Assembly: GCA_947453205.1 (NCBI GenBank)
Contig: CANGFT010000026.1
Span: 1-52,989 of the forward strand
Length of the DNA stretch: 52,989 nucleotides
Direction: 5' to 3'
Origin: Beijerinckiaceae bacterium
Lineage (GTDB): Bacteria; Pseudomonadota; Alphaproteobacteria; Rhizobiales; Beijerinckiaceae
The position numbers and the translations under genes were made by a program. How positions within the stretch are numbered: the first letter of the stretch is position 1; each line of letters starts with the position of its first letter. A model generated the notes under the pieces. That model did not search any database. It saw nothing but the letters and a program-made list of their open reading frames with translations, and was not told the origin of the DNA. Positions 40,520 to 47,902 of the stretch are shown piece after piece.

Positions 40520-42538
40520 TCACTGCGCCAGAGTGATGATGAGTTCGCCCGTTGGGGCGACCTCGCAGCGATCGGCCGGGAATATCACCGTCGTCGATCC
40601 ATATTCCTGAATGAGCGCTGGCCCCATCAGAACCTCGCCCGCCCGCAACGATGCGCGGTCGCGCACAACGCATTCGACGGCTGGGCCGCTCGCCATGCTC
40701 ACCAGGGCGAGGCGCGGCGGCGTCGACTCCGAGCCCGGCGTGGGCATGCCCGGCTTGGGCCTTGGCGCGCGCGCCACAAGGCGGACGTTTATCATCTCCA
40801 CCGGCTCGTCATCGGCGTTATGTTCATAACGCGCCTGATGAAGCGCATCAAAAGCGCTGCGGATGGAGGCGCGATCAGCATTGGCGATCTGTGCGGGCGT
40901 CACGGGCACCGACAGATTGAACTCCTGTCCGACATAGCGAAGGTCGAGGAAATATTCGACATGGGTTTCCGACTGGCGGGCCATGCCGCGCAAGCCCGCC
41001 TCCAGCTCCGCGATGACCGCAGCGATCTCCTTGAAATCCGCCGTGTCGATGCGCGCGGGGAAGGTGCGCACCGCGTCATGGCGCTCATCGGCGAGCAACA
41101 TGCCCAGCGCCGAGAAATGCGAGGGGAACCACGGGATCACGACCGTGGGAATGCGCAGGTCGCGCGCGATGGCGACCGCATGCAGCGGACCTGCGCCGCC
41201 CGAGGCGACCAGCGCGAAATCGCGGGGATCATAGCCCTTCTCGACCGAGACCTGCCGCACAGCGAGCGACATCTTGGCGATGGCGATGTCGACGATGGCG
41301 CGCGCCGCCGCCTGCGCGTCCATGCCCAGCGGCTTTGCGATGCGTGATTCAATTCCAGCGAGCGCCCCCGCGCGATCAAGCCGCATGTCGCCGCCAAGGA
41401 AACCTTCGGGGTCGAGGCGGCCAAGCACCACATTGGCGTCGGTGATCGTCGGGTCTTCACCGCCAAGCCCGTAGCAGATGGGCCCAGGCGCAGAGCCCGC
41501 GCTGCGCGGGCCGACCTTCAGGGCGCCGTCGTCGAGCCAGGCGATGGAGCCGCCGCCAGCGCCGACTTCGACGATGTCGACCACCGGGATCATCACGGGA
41601 TCGCCGCTTTCATAGCCTCCGACATAATAGCCTTCGGCCATGGCGGGCATGCGGTCGCGCACCAGACTCGCCTTCGCGGTGGTGCCGCCCATGTCGAACG
41701 AGATGGAATTCGGATAGCCGAGCGCCGCCGCGATCTCAGCGCAGGCGATGATGCCTCCGACCGGCCCGGACTCCATCATCATGACAGGCCGACGCGCCGC
41801 AACCTGCGGCGACATGACCCCGCCATTCGACTGCATGATCGACAGTTCGCCCGCAAAGCCATGCTTGCGCAATGATCCCTCGAGCGCGCCCACATAACCG
41901 CTCACCTTCGGGCCGATATAGGCGTTCACCGCCGTCGTTGAGATGCGTTCATATTCCCGATATTCGCGCATGATCTCGTGGGACAGGGAGACATAGACAT
42001 CCGGCAGGGCGCGCCGCAGCGCCTCGCCCGCCTGCTCCTCATGGGAGACGTTAGCATAGGAATGGAGGAAGCAGACCGCCACCGCGTCATAGCCCTGCCC
42101 GGAGATGATCTCGGCCAGCCCTTCGATCTCGGCCTTGTCGAGGGGCTTGCGCACCACCCCGCCCGCCAGCATGCGCTCGTCGACCTCGAAGATGGAGGCG
42201 CGCGGCGTCAGCGGTTTGGGCCTTGCGAAAAAGAGATTGTAGGCGTCAGGACGATTGCCGCGCCCGATGGCGTAGACATCGCGCGTGCCCTTTGTGACGA
42301 GCAGCGCGGTGCGCGCGCCCTTGCGCTCGATCAGCGTGTTGATCGCAACCGTCGAGCCATGGATGAGCTGCGTCGCGTCTGCGAGCCTGAGGCCGCTATA
42401 GTCGATGCAGTCAAGGATTCCATCGACAAGATTGTCGGGCGTCGTGAGCCTTTTGGCGTGATAGAGTTGACCCGCGGCGTCATCGAACGCCACAAGGTCG
42501 GTGAAAGTGCCCCCGATGTCGACCGCAACAAACAGCAA
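40520..42538 (-). CDS. Hydantoinase A/oxoprolinase family protein (HyuA, set E)
   Basis: The 672-residue ATP-binding subunit appears to start with TTG at 42538, six bases after GGGGGG, and reads LFVAVDIGGTFTDLVAFDD. No in-frame ATG lies nearby. Motifs are HGSTVAINTLIERKGARTAL, SFDMGGTTAKASLV near residue 278, GAGGGSIAWLDDG, TITDANVVLGRLD and SGGAGPLHAVAIARDL near 440. It is the first gene of set E, divergent from the LysR gene across 115 bp that contain a strong palindrome, so LysR control is likely. Confidence 0.92.
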   Translation of the reverse strand: MLFVAVDIGGTFTDLVAFDDAAGQLYHAKRLTTPDNLVDGILDCIDYSGLRLADATQLIHGSTVAINTLIERKGARTALLVTKGTRDVYAIGRGNRPDAYNLFFARPKPLTPRASIFEVDERMLAGGVVRKPLDKAEIEGLAEIISGQGYDAVAVCFLHSYANVSHEEQAGEALRRALPDVYVSLSHEIMREYREYERISTTAVNAYIGPKVSGYVGALEGSLRKHGFAGELSIMQSNGGVMSPQVAARRPVMMMESGPVGGIIACAEIAAALGYPNSISFDMGGTTAKASLVRDRMPAMAEGYYVGGYESGDPVMIPVVDIVEVGAGGGSIAWLDDGALKVGPRSAGSAPGPICYGLGGEDPTITDANVVLGRLDPEGFLGGDMRLDRAGALAGIESRIAKPLGMDAQAAARAIVDIAIAKMSLAVRQVSVEKGYDPRDFALVASGGAGPLHAVAIARDLRIPTVVIPWFPSHFSALGMLLADERHDAVRTFPARIDTADFKEIAAVIAELEAGLRGMARQSETHVEYFLDLRYVGQEFNLSVPVTPAQIANADRASIRSAFDALHQARYEHNADDEPVEMINVRLVARAPRPKPGMPTPGSESTPPRLALVSMASGPAVECVVRDRASLRAGEVLMGPALIQEYGSTTVIFPADRCEVAPTGELIITLAQ

Positions 42539-42615
42539 CGTCCGCCCCCCATTTTTCGCAATCGAGTGTCGCGCGCGGCTCGTCCCGTTGACAAGGGGGC
42601 CGAGCAGCTATCAAA

Positions 42616-42637
42616 GTAAGAGGCTATAGCCTATTAC
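42616..42637. promoter_or_regulatory. 22-bp palindrome, candidate operator between hyuA and the LysR gene
   Basis: GTAAGAGGCTATAGCCTATTAC is a perfect 12-bp palindrome (AGGCTATAGCCT, 42621-42632) extended by GTAA/TTAC arms with one mismatched pair, so 20 of 22 bases are symmetric. It lies 17 bp before the apparent LysR start and 78 bp before the hyuA start, in the only shared control region of the two genes. LysR proteins typically bind such dyads in divergent promoters; the classical T-N11-A pattern is not exact here. Confidence 0.6.
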
Positions 42638-42653
42638 CTGATGGAGAAGCGTC

Positions 42654-43556
42654 ATTCTCAGCTCGAGTTTACGCAGGCTGGACGTGTTCCGTGTCGTCGT
42701 TGATTGCGGGGGCGTGAACGCGGCTGCCGACCATCTGGGGATCGCCCAACCCTCGGTGACCGCCCATCTGCGGGCGCTTGAGCGGCAACTGGGATCAACC
42801 CTGTTCCTGCGCAGCCGCGGGCGGCGCAATGTCATCACGCCGACCGGCCAGGCCCTCTATCAATACGCCTGCGACGCCCTGTCGAAGTCGGCGGAGCTGC
42901 AGATCGCCGTCAAACGCTTCGACGCCACCGCCACCCAAACGGTGTCGATGGCCGTGCAACGCGCGCTGGCCAACTATATGCTGCCGCGCGTGCTGGCGCC
43001 CTTCATGCGCAGCCATCCTGCCGCCAATATCCGCGTGCACAGCGAGACGCAGGAGGCGGCGCTGGATCTCTTCCGCGCCGGAGCCGTGGATACGGCCATC
43101 GTCTTCGCAACGCCGGAAGCCCGGGAGTTCGAAGGCGCCATCATCGGCTCCGAACCCCTGCGCATCGTCGCCTCGCCGAGCCACCCCCTGGCGAAGCGCA
43201 AGCGGGTCGCGCTGGCGGAGCTCGAACATTTCGATTTTGTGGGCGCCCTGCGTGATTCTCAGTTCTATGCGCTCGTGGACGCCACGCTGAAAGCGAGCGG
43301 CCTGCCGAAATATCGGGTGATCCTGCATATGCAGGATTCCGTCGCCATCACCAACGCGGTCATCCACGGCATCGGCCTCGCCTGCACGCTCTCCTGCGTG
43401 CTGCAGCAGGGAATCGCGGAGGGCAAGCTGGTCGTGATAGAAACCGACCCGCCGCCGCCGCCTTTGCAGGTGAAAGTGCTGGTGCGTGCGGGCGTTTCCT
43501 GCCGCGAGATCATCGACGCTTTCATTCCCTCTCTGATCGAGGGGCTGCGCTCGTGA
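42654..43556 (+). CDS. LysR-family transcriptional regulator (apparent ATT start)
   Basis: The protein is about 300 residues. An N-terminal winged helix (AAADHLGIAQPSVTAHLRALE) precedes an effector-binding domain (VSMAVQRALANYMLPRVLAPF onward). GTG at 42684 would give 290 residues but cut off the start of the DNA-binding domain. LysR proteins begin with a pattern like LRRLxVF, and here LRRLDVF is encoded just before that GTG. The frame is closed by TGA at 42639, and the only start-like codon in between with GGAG seven bases upstream is ATT at 42654. It is divergent from set E and upstream of a Bug gene, probably controlling one or both with a pathway intermediate as effector. Confidence 0.85.
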   Translation: MLSSSLRRLDVFRVVVDCGGVNAAADHLGIAQPSVTAHLRALERQLGSTLFLRSRGRRNVITPTGQALYQYACDALSKSAELQIAVKRFDATATQTVSMAVQRALANYMLPRVLAPFMRSHPAANIRVHSETQEAALDLFRAGAVDTAIVFATPEAREFEGAIIGSEPLRIVASPSHPLAKRKRVALAELEHFDFVGALRDSQFYALVDATLKASGLPKYRVILHMQDSVAITNAVIHGIGLACTLSCVLQQGIAEGKLVVIETDPPPPPLQVKVLVRAGVSCREIIDAFIPSLIEGLRS

Positions 43557-43584
43557 TTTTCGGCGCCTGAAGGCGGTCGAAAAT
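43556..43584 (+). terminator. Hairpin overlapping the LysR stop codon
   Basis: ATTTTCG (43556-43562) pairs with CGAAAAT (43578-43584), and an inner CGCC-TGAA-GGCG stem-loop lies between them. The stem starts at the last base of the TGA stop. The arms carry A- and T-runs, but the T-run after the hairpin is weak. It probably separates LysR transcription from the Bug gene that starts at 43696. Confidence 0.5.
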
Positions 43585-43695
43585 TCCCTTGCCTACCGTC
43601 GACGCCTCGCCCCATTATCGCGCCGTGATCAAAATACGGGGAAGGCAGACGCTTTCGACCGCGTTCATGACAGTGATGGTGGAGGAAACCGGCCT

Positions 43696-44727
43696 ATGAA
43701 CGTCCGTCTGATCTGCTCAGCCTTTTATGCGCTTTTAGCGGCCTTAGCCCTGCCGCACCCCGCGCGGGCGGATGGCCTCGAAGATTATTACAAGGGCAAG
43801 GAGCTCTCGTTCATCATCGGCTTTGATGTCGGCGGCGGCTATGACCTTTACGCCCGTGTGCTCTCGCGCCATTTCGGTCGGCATATGCCCGGCAAGCCGG
43901 GCGTCATTGTGCAGAACATGCCGGGCGCAGGCGGCATCCGCGCCGCCAACCATATTTACAACATAGCGCCCCGCGATGGCTCAGTGATCGGCATGATCGA
44001 CCAGTCCCTACCGCTCCAGCAACTACTGGAGCCGGAGAGCATGAAGACCGATGTCACGAAGTTCAACTGGATCGGGCGCATCGCCTCCAACAGCGCCATC
44101 CTCTACGCATGGCACACCGCGCCCGTTCAGAAGATCGGGGACGCCTTCAAGGATGAATTGATCATTTCCTCCTCCGGCGGCAATTCACGCATGATGTCGA
44201 ATTTCGTAAAGAACCTTCTCGGCATGAAATTCATGATCGTCACCGGCTACAAGGGCACCAATGAATCGCGCCTTGCAATGCAACGCGGCGAAATCCATGC
44301 CCTCACCCAGCCATGGTCCGCGTTGCGGGCGGAGAACGCCCAATGGCTTGCTGAGAAAAAGATCAACTTGCTGATGCAGGTGGGCGTCGACGCCCATCCC
44401 GAACTGCCGGGCCTTCCGACGGTGGTTGAACTCGCGCGCAATGATGAGGAGCGCAAGCTCCTGTCCTTCATGGCCAGCGGCTCGCGGATCGGGCGCTCAA
44501 TCCTGTCGCCGCCGGCTCAGCCGCCCGAGCGCGTCGCCGCCCTGCGCACGGCCTTCATGGAGACCATGCGCGATGAGGCGTTCATCGCCGAAACGAAAAA
44601 GCTGGCGCTTGATCTCGATCCGATCTCTGGCCAGGAGTTGCAGAACGCAGTCATCGAGTCCGCCAGCCTCAGTCCAGCCATGATCGCAAAGGCGCGCCAA
44701 CTCGCAGGCATCGACGCCCGGAATTGA
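43696..44727 (+). CDS. Bug/TctC-family periplasmic solute receptor (downstream of LysR)
   Basis: The 343-residue protein has a signal peptide (NVRLICSAFYALLAALALPH, cleavage near ARA) and then DYYKGKELSFIIGFDVGGGYDLYARV and NMPGAGGIRAANHIYNIAPRDG. GGAGGAAACC precedes the ATG. The 139-bp gap after LysR contains a hairpin, so it probably has its own promoter. It ends 9 bp before the convergent amidohydrolase gene. It may serve set E or F as a receptor or sensor. Confidence 0.88.
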   Translation: MNVRLICSAFYALLAALALPHPARADGLEDYYKGKELSFIIGFDVGGGYDLYARVLSRHFGRHMPGKPGVIVQNMPGAGGIRAANHIYNIAPRDGSVIGMIDQSLPLQQLLEPESMKTDVTKFNWIGRIASNSAILYAWHTAPVQKIGDAFKDELIISSSGGNSRMMSNFVKNLLGMKFMIVTGYKGTNESRLAMQRGEIHALTQPWSALRAENAQWLAEKKINLLMQVGVDAHPELPGLPTVVELARNDEERKLLSFMASGSRIGRSILSPPAQPPERVAALRTAFMETMRDEAFIAETKKLALDLDPISGQELQNAVIESASLSPAMIAKARQLAGIDARN

Positions 44728-44736
44728 CGCGCCGAT

Positions 44737-45780
44737 TTATTCGGCCGCTGCTGCGGCCGCTCCCGCCATGGCGGCTGCGCCGTTCATATGCGGCAGGCCG
44801 AAGATGCGCCGCACATTGCCCACGAAGAGCTTGTGCTTGTCCTCTTCACTCAGGTCGATCTCGTTGATCAGACGCAGCGCTTCAGCAGGCTCCCAGCAGG
44901 GGTAGTCCGACCCATACATGACATTATCAATGCCATAATATTTGATCGCGAATTCGATCCCGGCTGAATGGGGCGAGACCGTGTCGGTGAACATGCGGCG
45001 CATATATTCGCTGGCCGGCCGCTTGATCTTTGCTGCCTTCGTGTTCTTGTCCATGCGTCCGGACTGATAGGGCAGCGCGCCGCCCGTATGCGAGAGCATG
45101 ATCTTGAGGTCGGGACAATGATCCATCAGGCCTGAGAGGATCAGGCGCGCCGCGCCTACGCTCACCTCGATCACGCGGCCAAGACTGAAGTGAAGCGTGT
45201 CGTTATAACCCGCGAGCATATCCGCGAAGACCGCATCGGTGGGATGCAGGAACAGCGGAATCCCCAGCTCCTCGGCGCGCTTGTAGAAAGGCCACAGACG
45301 TTCTGCGTCAATGCGCGGATCCGTCCCGACGCTGCCCGGAAGATTCGCGCCATAAAGACCCAGTTTCTGGATCGCATGATCCAGCACCTCGATGGCGATT
45401 TTGGCGTCACGCAGGGGAACGGCGGCGGTGCCCCAGAACCGGCCGGGATATTTGCGCTGGGCGGCGGCCATCTCCTCGTTCCAGAGCATGGCGGCGTCAC
45501 GCCCGGCCTCCGGCTCCAATTCGGAGAAATAGACCGACAGCGGCCCGATCGTGCAGACCACGTCGATTTCGTGCCCCAGCGCGTCCATGTCGGCGAGTTG
45601 TGCCTCCAACGGCGCCCATGCCGGATGATCCGGCCGGATCTTCACCGAATAGCCCTCGCGCAGCATCCAGATATAGCCGCCTTTGCCATCGCGCTCGGCG
45701 CGCGGATAGCCCTTGGCCTTGCAGGCCCATTCCAGAAGGGAGCGGGGACGCCAATGAAAATGCGAGTCGATGATATGCAT
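44737..45780 (-). CDS. ACMSD-like amidohydrolase (Amidohydro_2 family), set F
   Basis: The 347-residue protein begins MHIIDSHFHWRPRSLLEW and is a close paralogue of the set C enzyme, sharing NEEMAAAQRKYPGRFWG-like, ANLPGSVGTDPRIDAERLWP, LSHTGGALPYQSGRMDKNT and YYGIDNVMYGSDYPCWEPAE. The HxH motif, LFLHPTDA, LSHTGGA and SDYPCW supply the expected metal and catalytic residues. GGGGAGG precedes the ATG, 15 bp after a cupin gene. It has an alanine-rich C-terminal tail. It is the last gene of set F; decarboxylation or hydrolysis of an aromatic or heterocyclic acid is plausible. Confidence 0.87.
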   Translation of the reverse strand: MHIIDSHFHWRPRSLLEWACKAKGYPRAERDGKGGYIWMLREGYSVKIRPDHPAWAPLEAQLADMDALGHEIDVVCTIGPLSVYFSELEPEAGRDAAMLWNEEMAAAQRKYPGRFWGTAAVPLRDAKIAIEVLDHAIQKLGLYGANLPGSVGTDPRIDAERLWPFYKRAEELGIPLFLHPTDAVFADMLAGYNDTLHFSLGRVIEVSVGAARLILSGLMDHCPDLKIMLSHTGGALPYQSGRMDKNTKAAKIKRPASEYMRRMFTDTVSPHSAGIEFAIKYYGIDNVMYGSDYPCWEPAEALRLINEIDLSEEDKHKLFVGNVRRIFGLPHMNGAAAMAGAAAAAAE

Positions 45781-45795
45781 GGCCTGCCTCCCCTG

Positions 45796-46314
45796 CTACG
45801 CGCCGCCCTTGTAAAGCGGCGACAGCTCCGTCTGGGTGAACTCTGACGCATTGTAATCGAAGAAGGGCATATAGGAAAACGCGATCCAGTGGCATTCAGA
45901 GCCCGGAACCGAATTGAAGTGCTGATGTTCGACGCCGCCTTTCTTGATGGGCAGCAGCAGCAGATCGCCCGCCTCCCAGTCGACGCGTTCGCCATCGACT
46001 ACGGAATAACCAGTTCCTTCAATCACATAGATCACCAGCCCGCCTTGATGGCGATGCTTGCCGGAATGGGAGATCAGGCTGTGGGTGAAGACCCGCCAGT
46101 CCTGCAGGCAGGTGTTCTTATGGATTTCCGCATTGATGTAATAGAGCAGCTTGCCCTGCTTGGTGTTGAAATATTCGCGGTCGTCGAGGCTGACGACGAC
46201 CTGCCCGGTGTTCTGGCGGTCCAGAAACTCGAGCCTGCTGCGAATGAAGATGTCATAGGGCGTCATTGTGCCCGGATCGCGTTCGCGGGTGCGGGTGCGC
46301 TCAAGATCGGCCAT
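45796..46314 (-). CDS. Single-domain cupin, metal site intact (set F)
   Basis: The 172-residue protein has one cupin barrel at about residues 75-155, with ISHSGKHRHQGGLVIYVIEG (HxH and Gly positions) and KKGGVEHQHFNSVPGS (distal His). GAGGAGACGACA precedes the ATG, 10 bp after the other cupin gene. The HQHFN motif also occurs in the second barrel of the set D bicupin (YHQHFN), suggesting that this protein is the counterpart of that half. A dioxygenase or isomerase role is possible; the activity is unknown. Confidence 0.8.
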   Translation of the reverse strand: MADLERTRTRERDPGTMTPYDIFIRSRLEFLDRQNTGQVVVSLDDREYFNTKQGKLLYYINAEIHKNTCLQDWRVFTHSLISHSGKHRHQGGLVIYVIEGTGYSVVDGERVDWEAGDLLLLPIKKGGVEHQHFNSVPGSECHWIAFSYMPFFDYNASEFTQTELSPLYKGGA

Positions 46315-46324
46315 TGTCGTCTCC

Positions 46325-46831
46325 TCACGCCTGCTTCAGAAAGTCAGGGGATTGTTCCAGTTGCTCGAAACCGCAGCCGCGATCGACGCCTGTCGCTGCG
46401 TAAAGATTGGGCTCGACCACAAGCAGGCGCGCATCGCCCTCGCCCGCGTTGAAATGCTGGACGATGATGCCTTCCTTCTTCAGGGGAAGATTCAGCACAT
46501 CGCGGGCCTTCCATTTGTATTTGACGCCGTCGATGGTGGTGTAGCCGGAGCCCTCGACGATGAAGATGATCTGACCGCCCTGGAATTGCAGCCGCCCCGA
46601 GCGGCTGCCGGGCGCAATGGTCTGCTCATGGATCGACAGGGTCGACAGCACGATGTCCTTGATGGCGGGATGCATGTACCAGCGCATGACCCCCTGCGAA
46701 TTCAGCTCCTCCGGCAGATCCTTGCGCCGCACGACTTGAATGCCGCTCGCCCGCTCAGTGCGCTGCTGGTCGCGCAGCGCCATCAACTCGTTCCACAAAT
46801 TGCGGCCTTCCAATTCAGGGCGCGCGCTCAT
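46325..46831 (-). CDS. Single-domain cupin, metal site degenerate (set F)
   Basis: The approximately 168-residue protein starts at 46831, where AAGGAG lies six bases before the ATG; an upstream ATG at 46861 lacks a site and overlaps the Bug gene. Its barrel reads IAPGSRSGRLQFQGGQIIFI, where the first motif has no His, and EGIIVQHFNAGEG with one His left. It probably cannot bind metal in the usual way and may pair with the neighbouring cupin as a non-catalytic partner. Confidence 0.78.
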   Translation of the reverse strand: MSARPELEGRNLWNELMALRDQQRTERASGIQVVRRKDLPEELNSQGVMRWYMHPAIKDIVLSTLSIHEQTIAPGSRSGRLQFQGGQIIFIVEGSGYTTIDGVKYKWKARDVLNLPLKKEGIIVQHFNAGEGDARLLVVEPNLYAATGVDRGCGFEQLEQSPDFLKQA

Positions 46832-46857
46832 GCCAGTCTCCTTTGCATTGTTCTGAG

Positions 46858-47880
46858 TCATTCGTAATATTTCTTAGCGACGGCGATCTGGGCCCGCGTC
46901 GCCTTGTAGGCGTCCTCGATGGAGGCCTGCACGTCCTGCCAGGACGCCGTGCTGAGTTCGAGTTTCTGCTTGTCGGCGTCGCCGATGAATTCCTTGTCGG
47001 CGACGAGCGAGACGAAGGCCTTGCGCATCATCTCCAGCTTGTCGGGGCTGACGCCTGGCGGCAGCATGAGGGATTGACCGATCTCGTCAGGCCCGAAGAA
47101 GAGCTTGAAGATCTCGCGCTGCTCGTCGGTGCGCGCCAGTTCGAAGATGGAGGGAACGCCAGGCAGGTCGGGGTTGGGCATGCGGGTGTATTGGGCCACG
47201 ACATTGATCTTCTTGCCCTCGATCCAGTCGGGCCGGGTCGCCTTCATGAAGGTCCAGGGCATGATGGCCGCCTCAACCTCACCCTGCTCCAGCGCAAGAA
47301 TGGCGTCGGTCGTCCCCTTGTAGCCTGTGATGATCTTGAACTTCGCGTCGGCGACGCCGTTCATCATCTGCGAGGTGATCTGCGCCTGGCTCAGGGGCCC
47401 GGTGCTCGCGATCATCGTCTCGCGTGAACGCAGGTCCGCGATGGTCTTGCTGGCCGAGGTGTGCCAGGTGAAAAGGGTCGCCGTCGGTGAGACGATGCGG
47501 CCCACCCAGCCGAATTTGCGCGCGTCATAACGGATCGGCCCGACCTCCAGCACATGCGCCAGAGCGATGTTGGGCACGGAGATGGCCATGGCCGTTCCGT
47601 CCTTGGGCGCCACTTCATAAAGCCAGTTGGCGCTGATCATGCCGCCAGCCCCCGGCATGTTCTGCGCCACCACATTGGGGTTGCCGGGAATGAATCTTCC
47701 GATATAGCGCGCCACAAGGCGGCCATAGAGGTCGAACGAGCCGCCGGGCGCATTGGGAATGACGAGGTTGAGGGTGCGGCCGCGATAGAAATCCTCAAGC
47801 CCCTGCGCCCGCGCCGACGAGACGGCGAGCAAGGCCGGCAGGACCGCCGCAAGAAGCCGTGGCCAAAGTTTGACTGTCAT
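46858..47880 (-). CDS. Bug/TctC-family periplasmic solute receptor (set F)
   Basis: The approximately 340-residue protein starts at 47880 (GGGGGAG upstream) with signal peptide MTVKLWPRLLAAVLPALLAV, cleavage near ARAQ. Motifs are DFYRGRTLNLVIPNAPGGSFDLYGRL and NMPGAGGMISANWLYEVAPKDG. It lies 22 bp after the Cdc48-like gene and 26 bp before the cupin pair. The first loop, NAPGGSFDLY, resembles SATGDSFDLY of the 16194-17228 receptor, so these two may recognise related ligands. Confidence 0.88.
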   Translation of the reverse strand: MTVKLWPRLLAAVLPALLAVSSARAQGLEDFYRGRTLNLVIPNAPGGSFDLYGRLVARYIGRFIPGNPNVVAQNMPGAGGMISANWLYEVAPKDGTAMAISVPNIALAHVLEVGPIRYDARKFGWVGRIVSPTATLFTWHTSASKTIADLRSRETMIASTGPLSQAQITSQMMNGVADAKFKIITGYKGTTDAILALEQGEVEAAIMPWTFMKATRPDWIEGKKINVVAQYTRMPNPDLPGVPSIFELARTDEQREIFKLFFGPDEIGQSLMLPPGVSPDKLEMMRKAFVSLVADKEFIGDADKQKLELSTASWQDVQASIEDAYKATRAQIAVAKKYYE

Positions 47881-47902
47881 CGCTAGCTCCCCCAACGGTC
47901 GT

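Noticed and set aside
44750-44770. GGCCGCTGCTGCGGCCG dyad near 44752 as a terminator
   Set aside because: It lies inside the alanine-codon tail of the amidohydrolase gene and has no T-run; GC-rich alanine repeats produce such dyads by chance.
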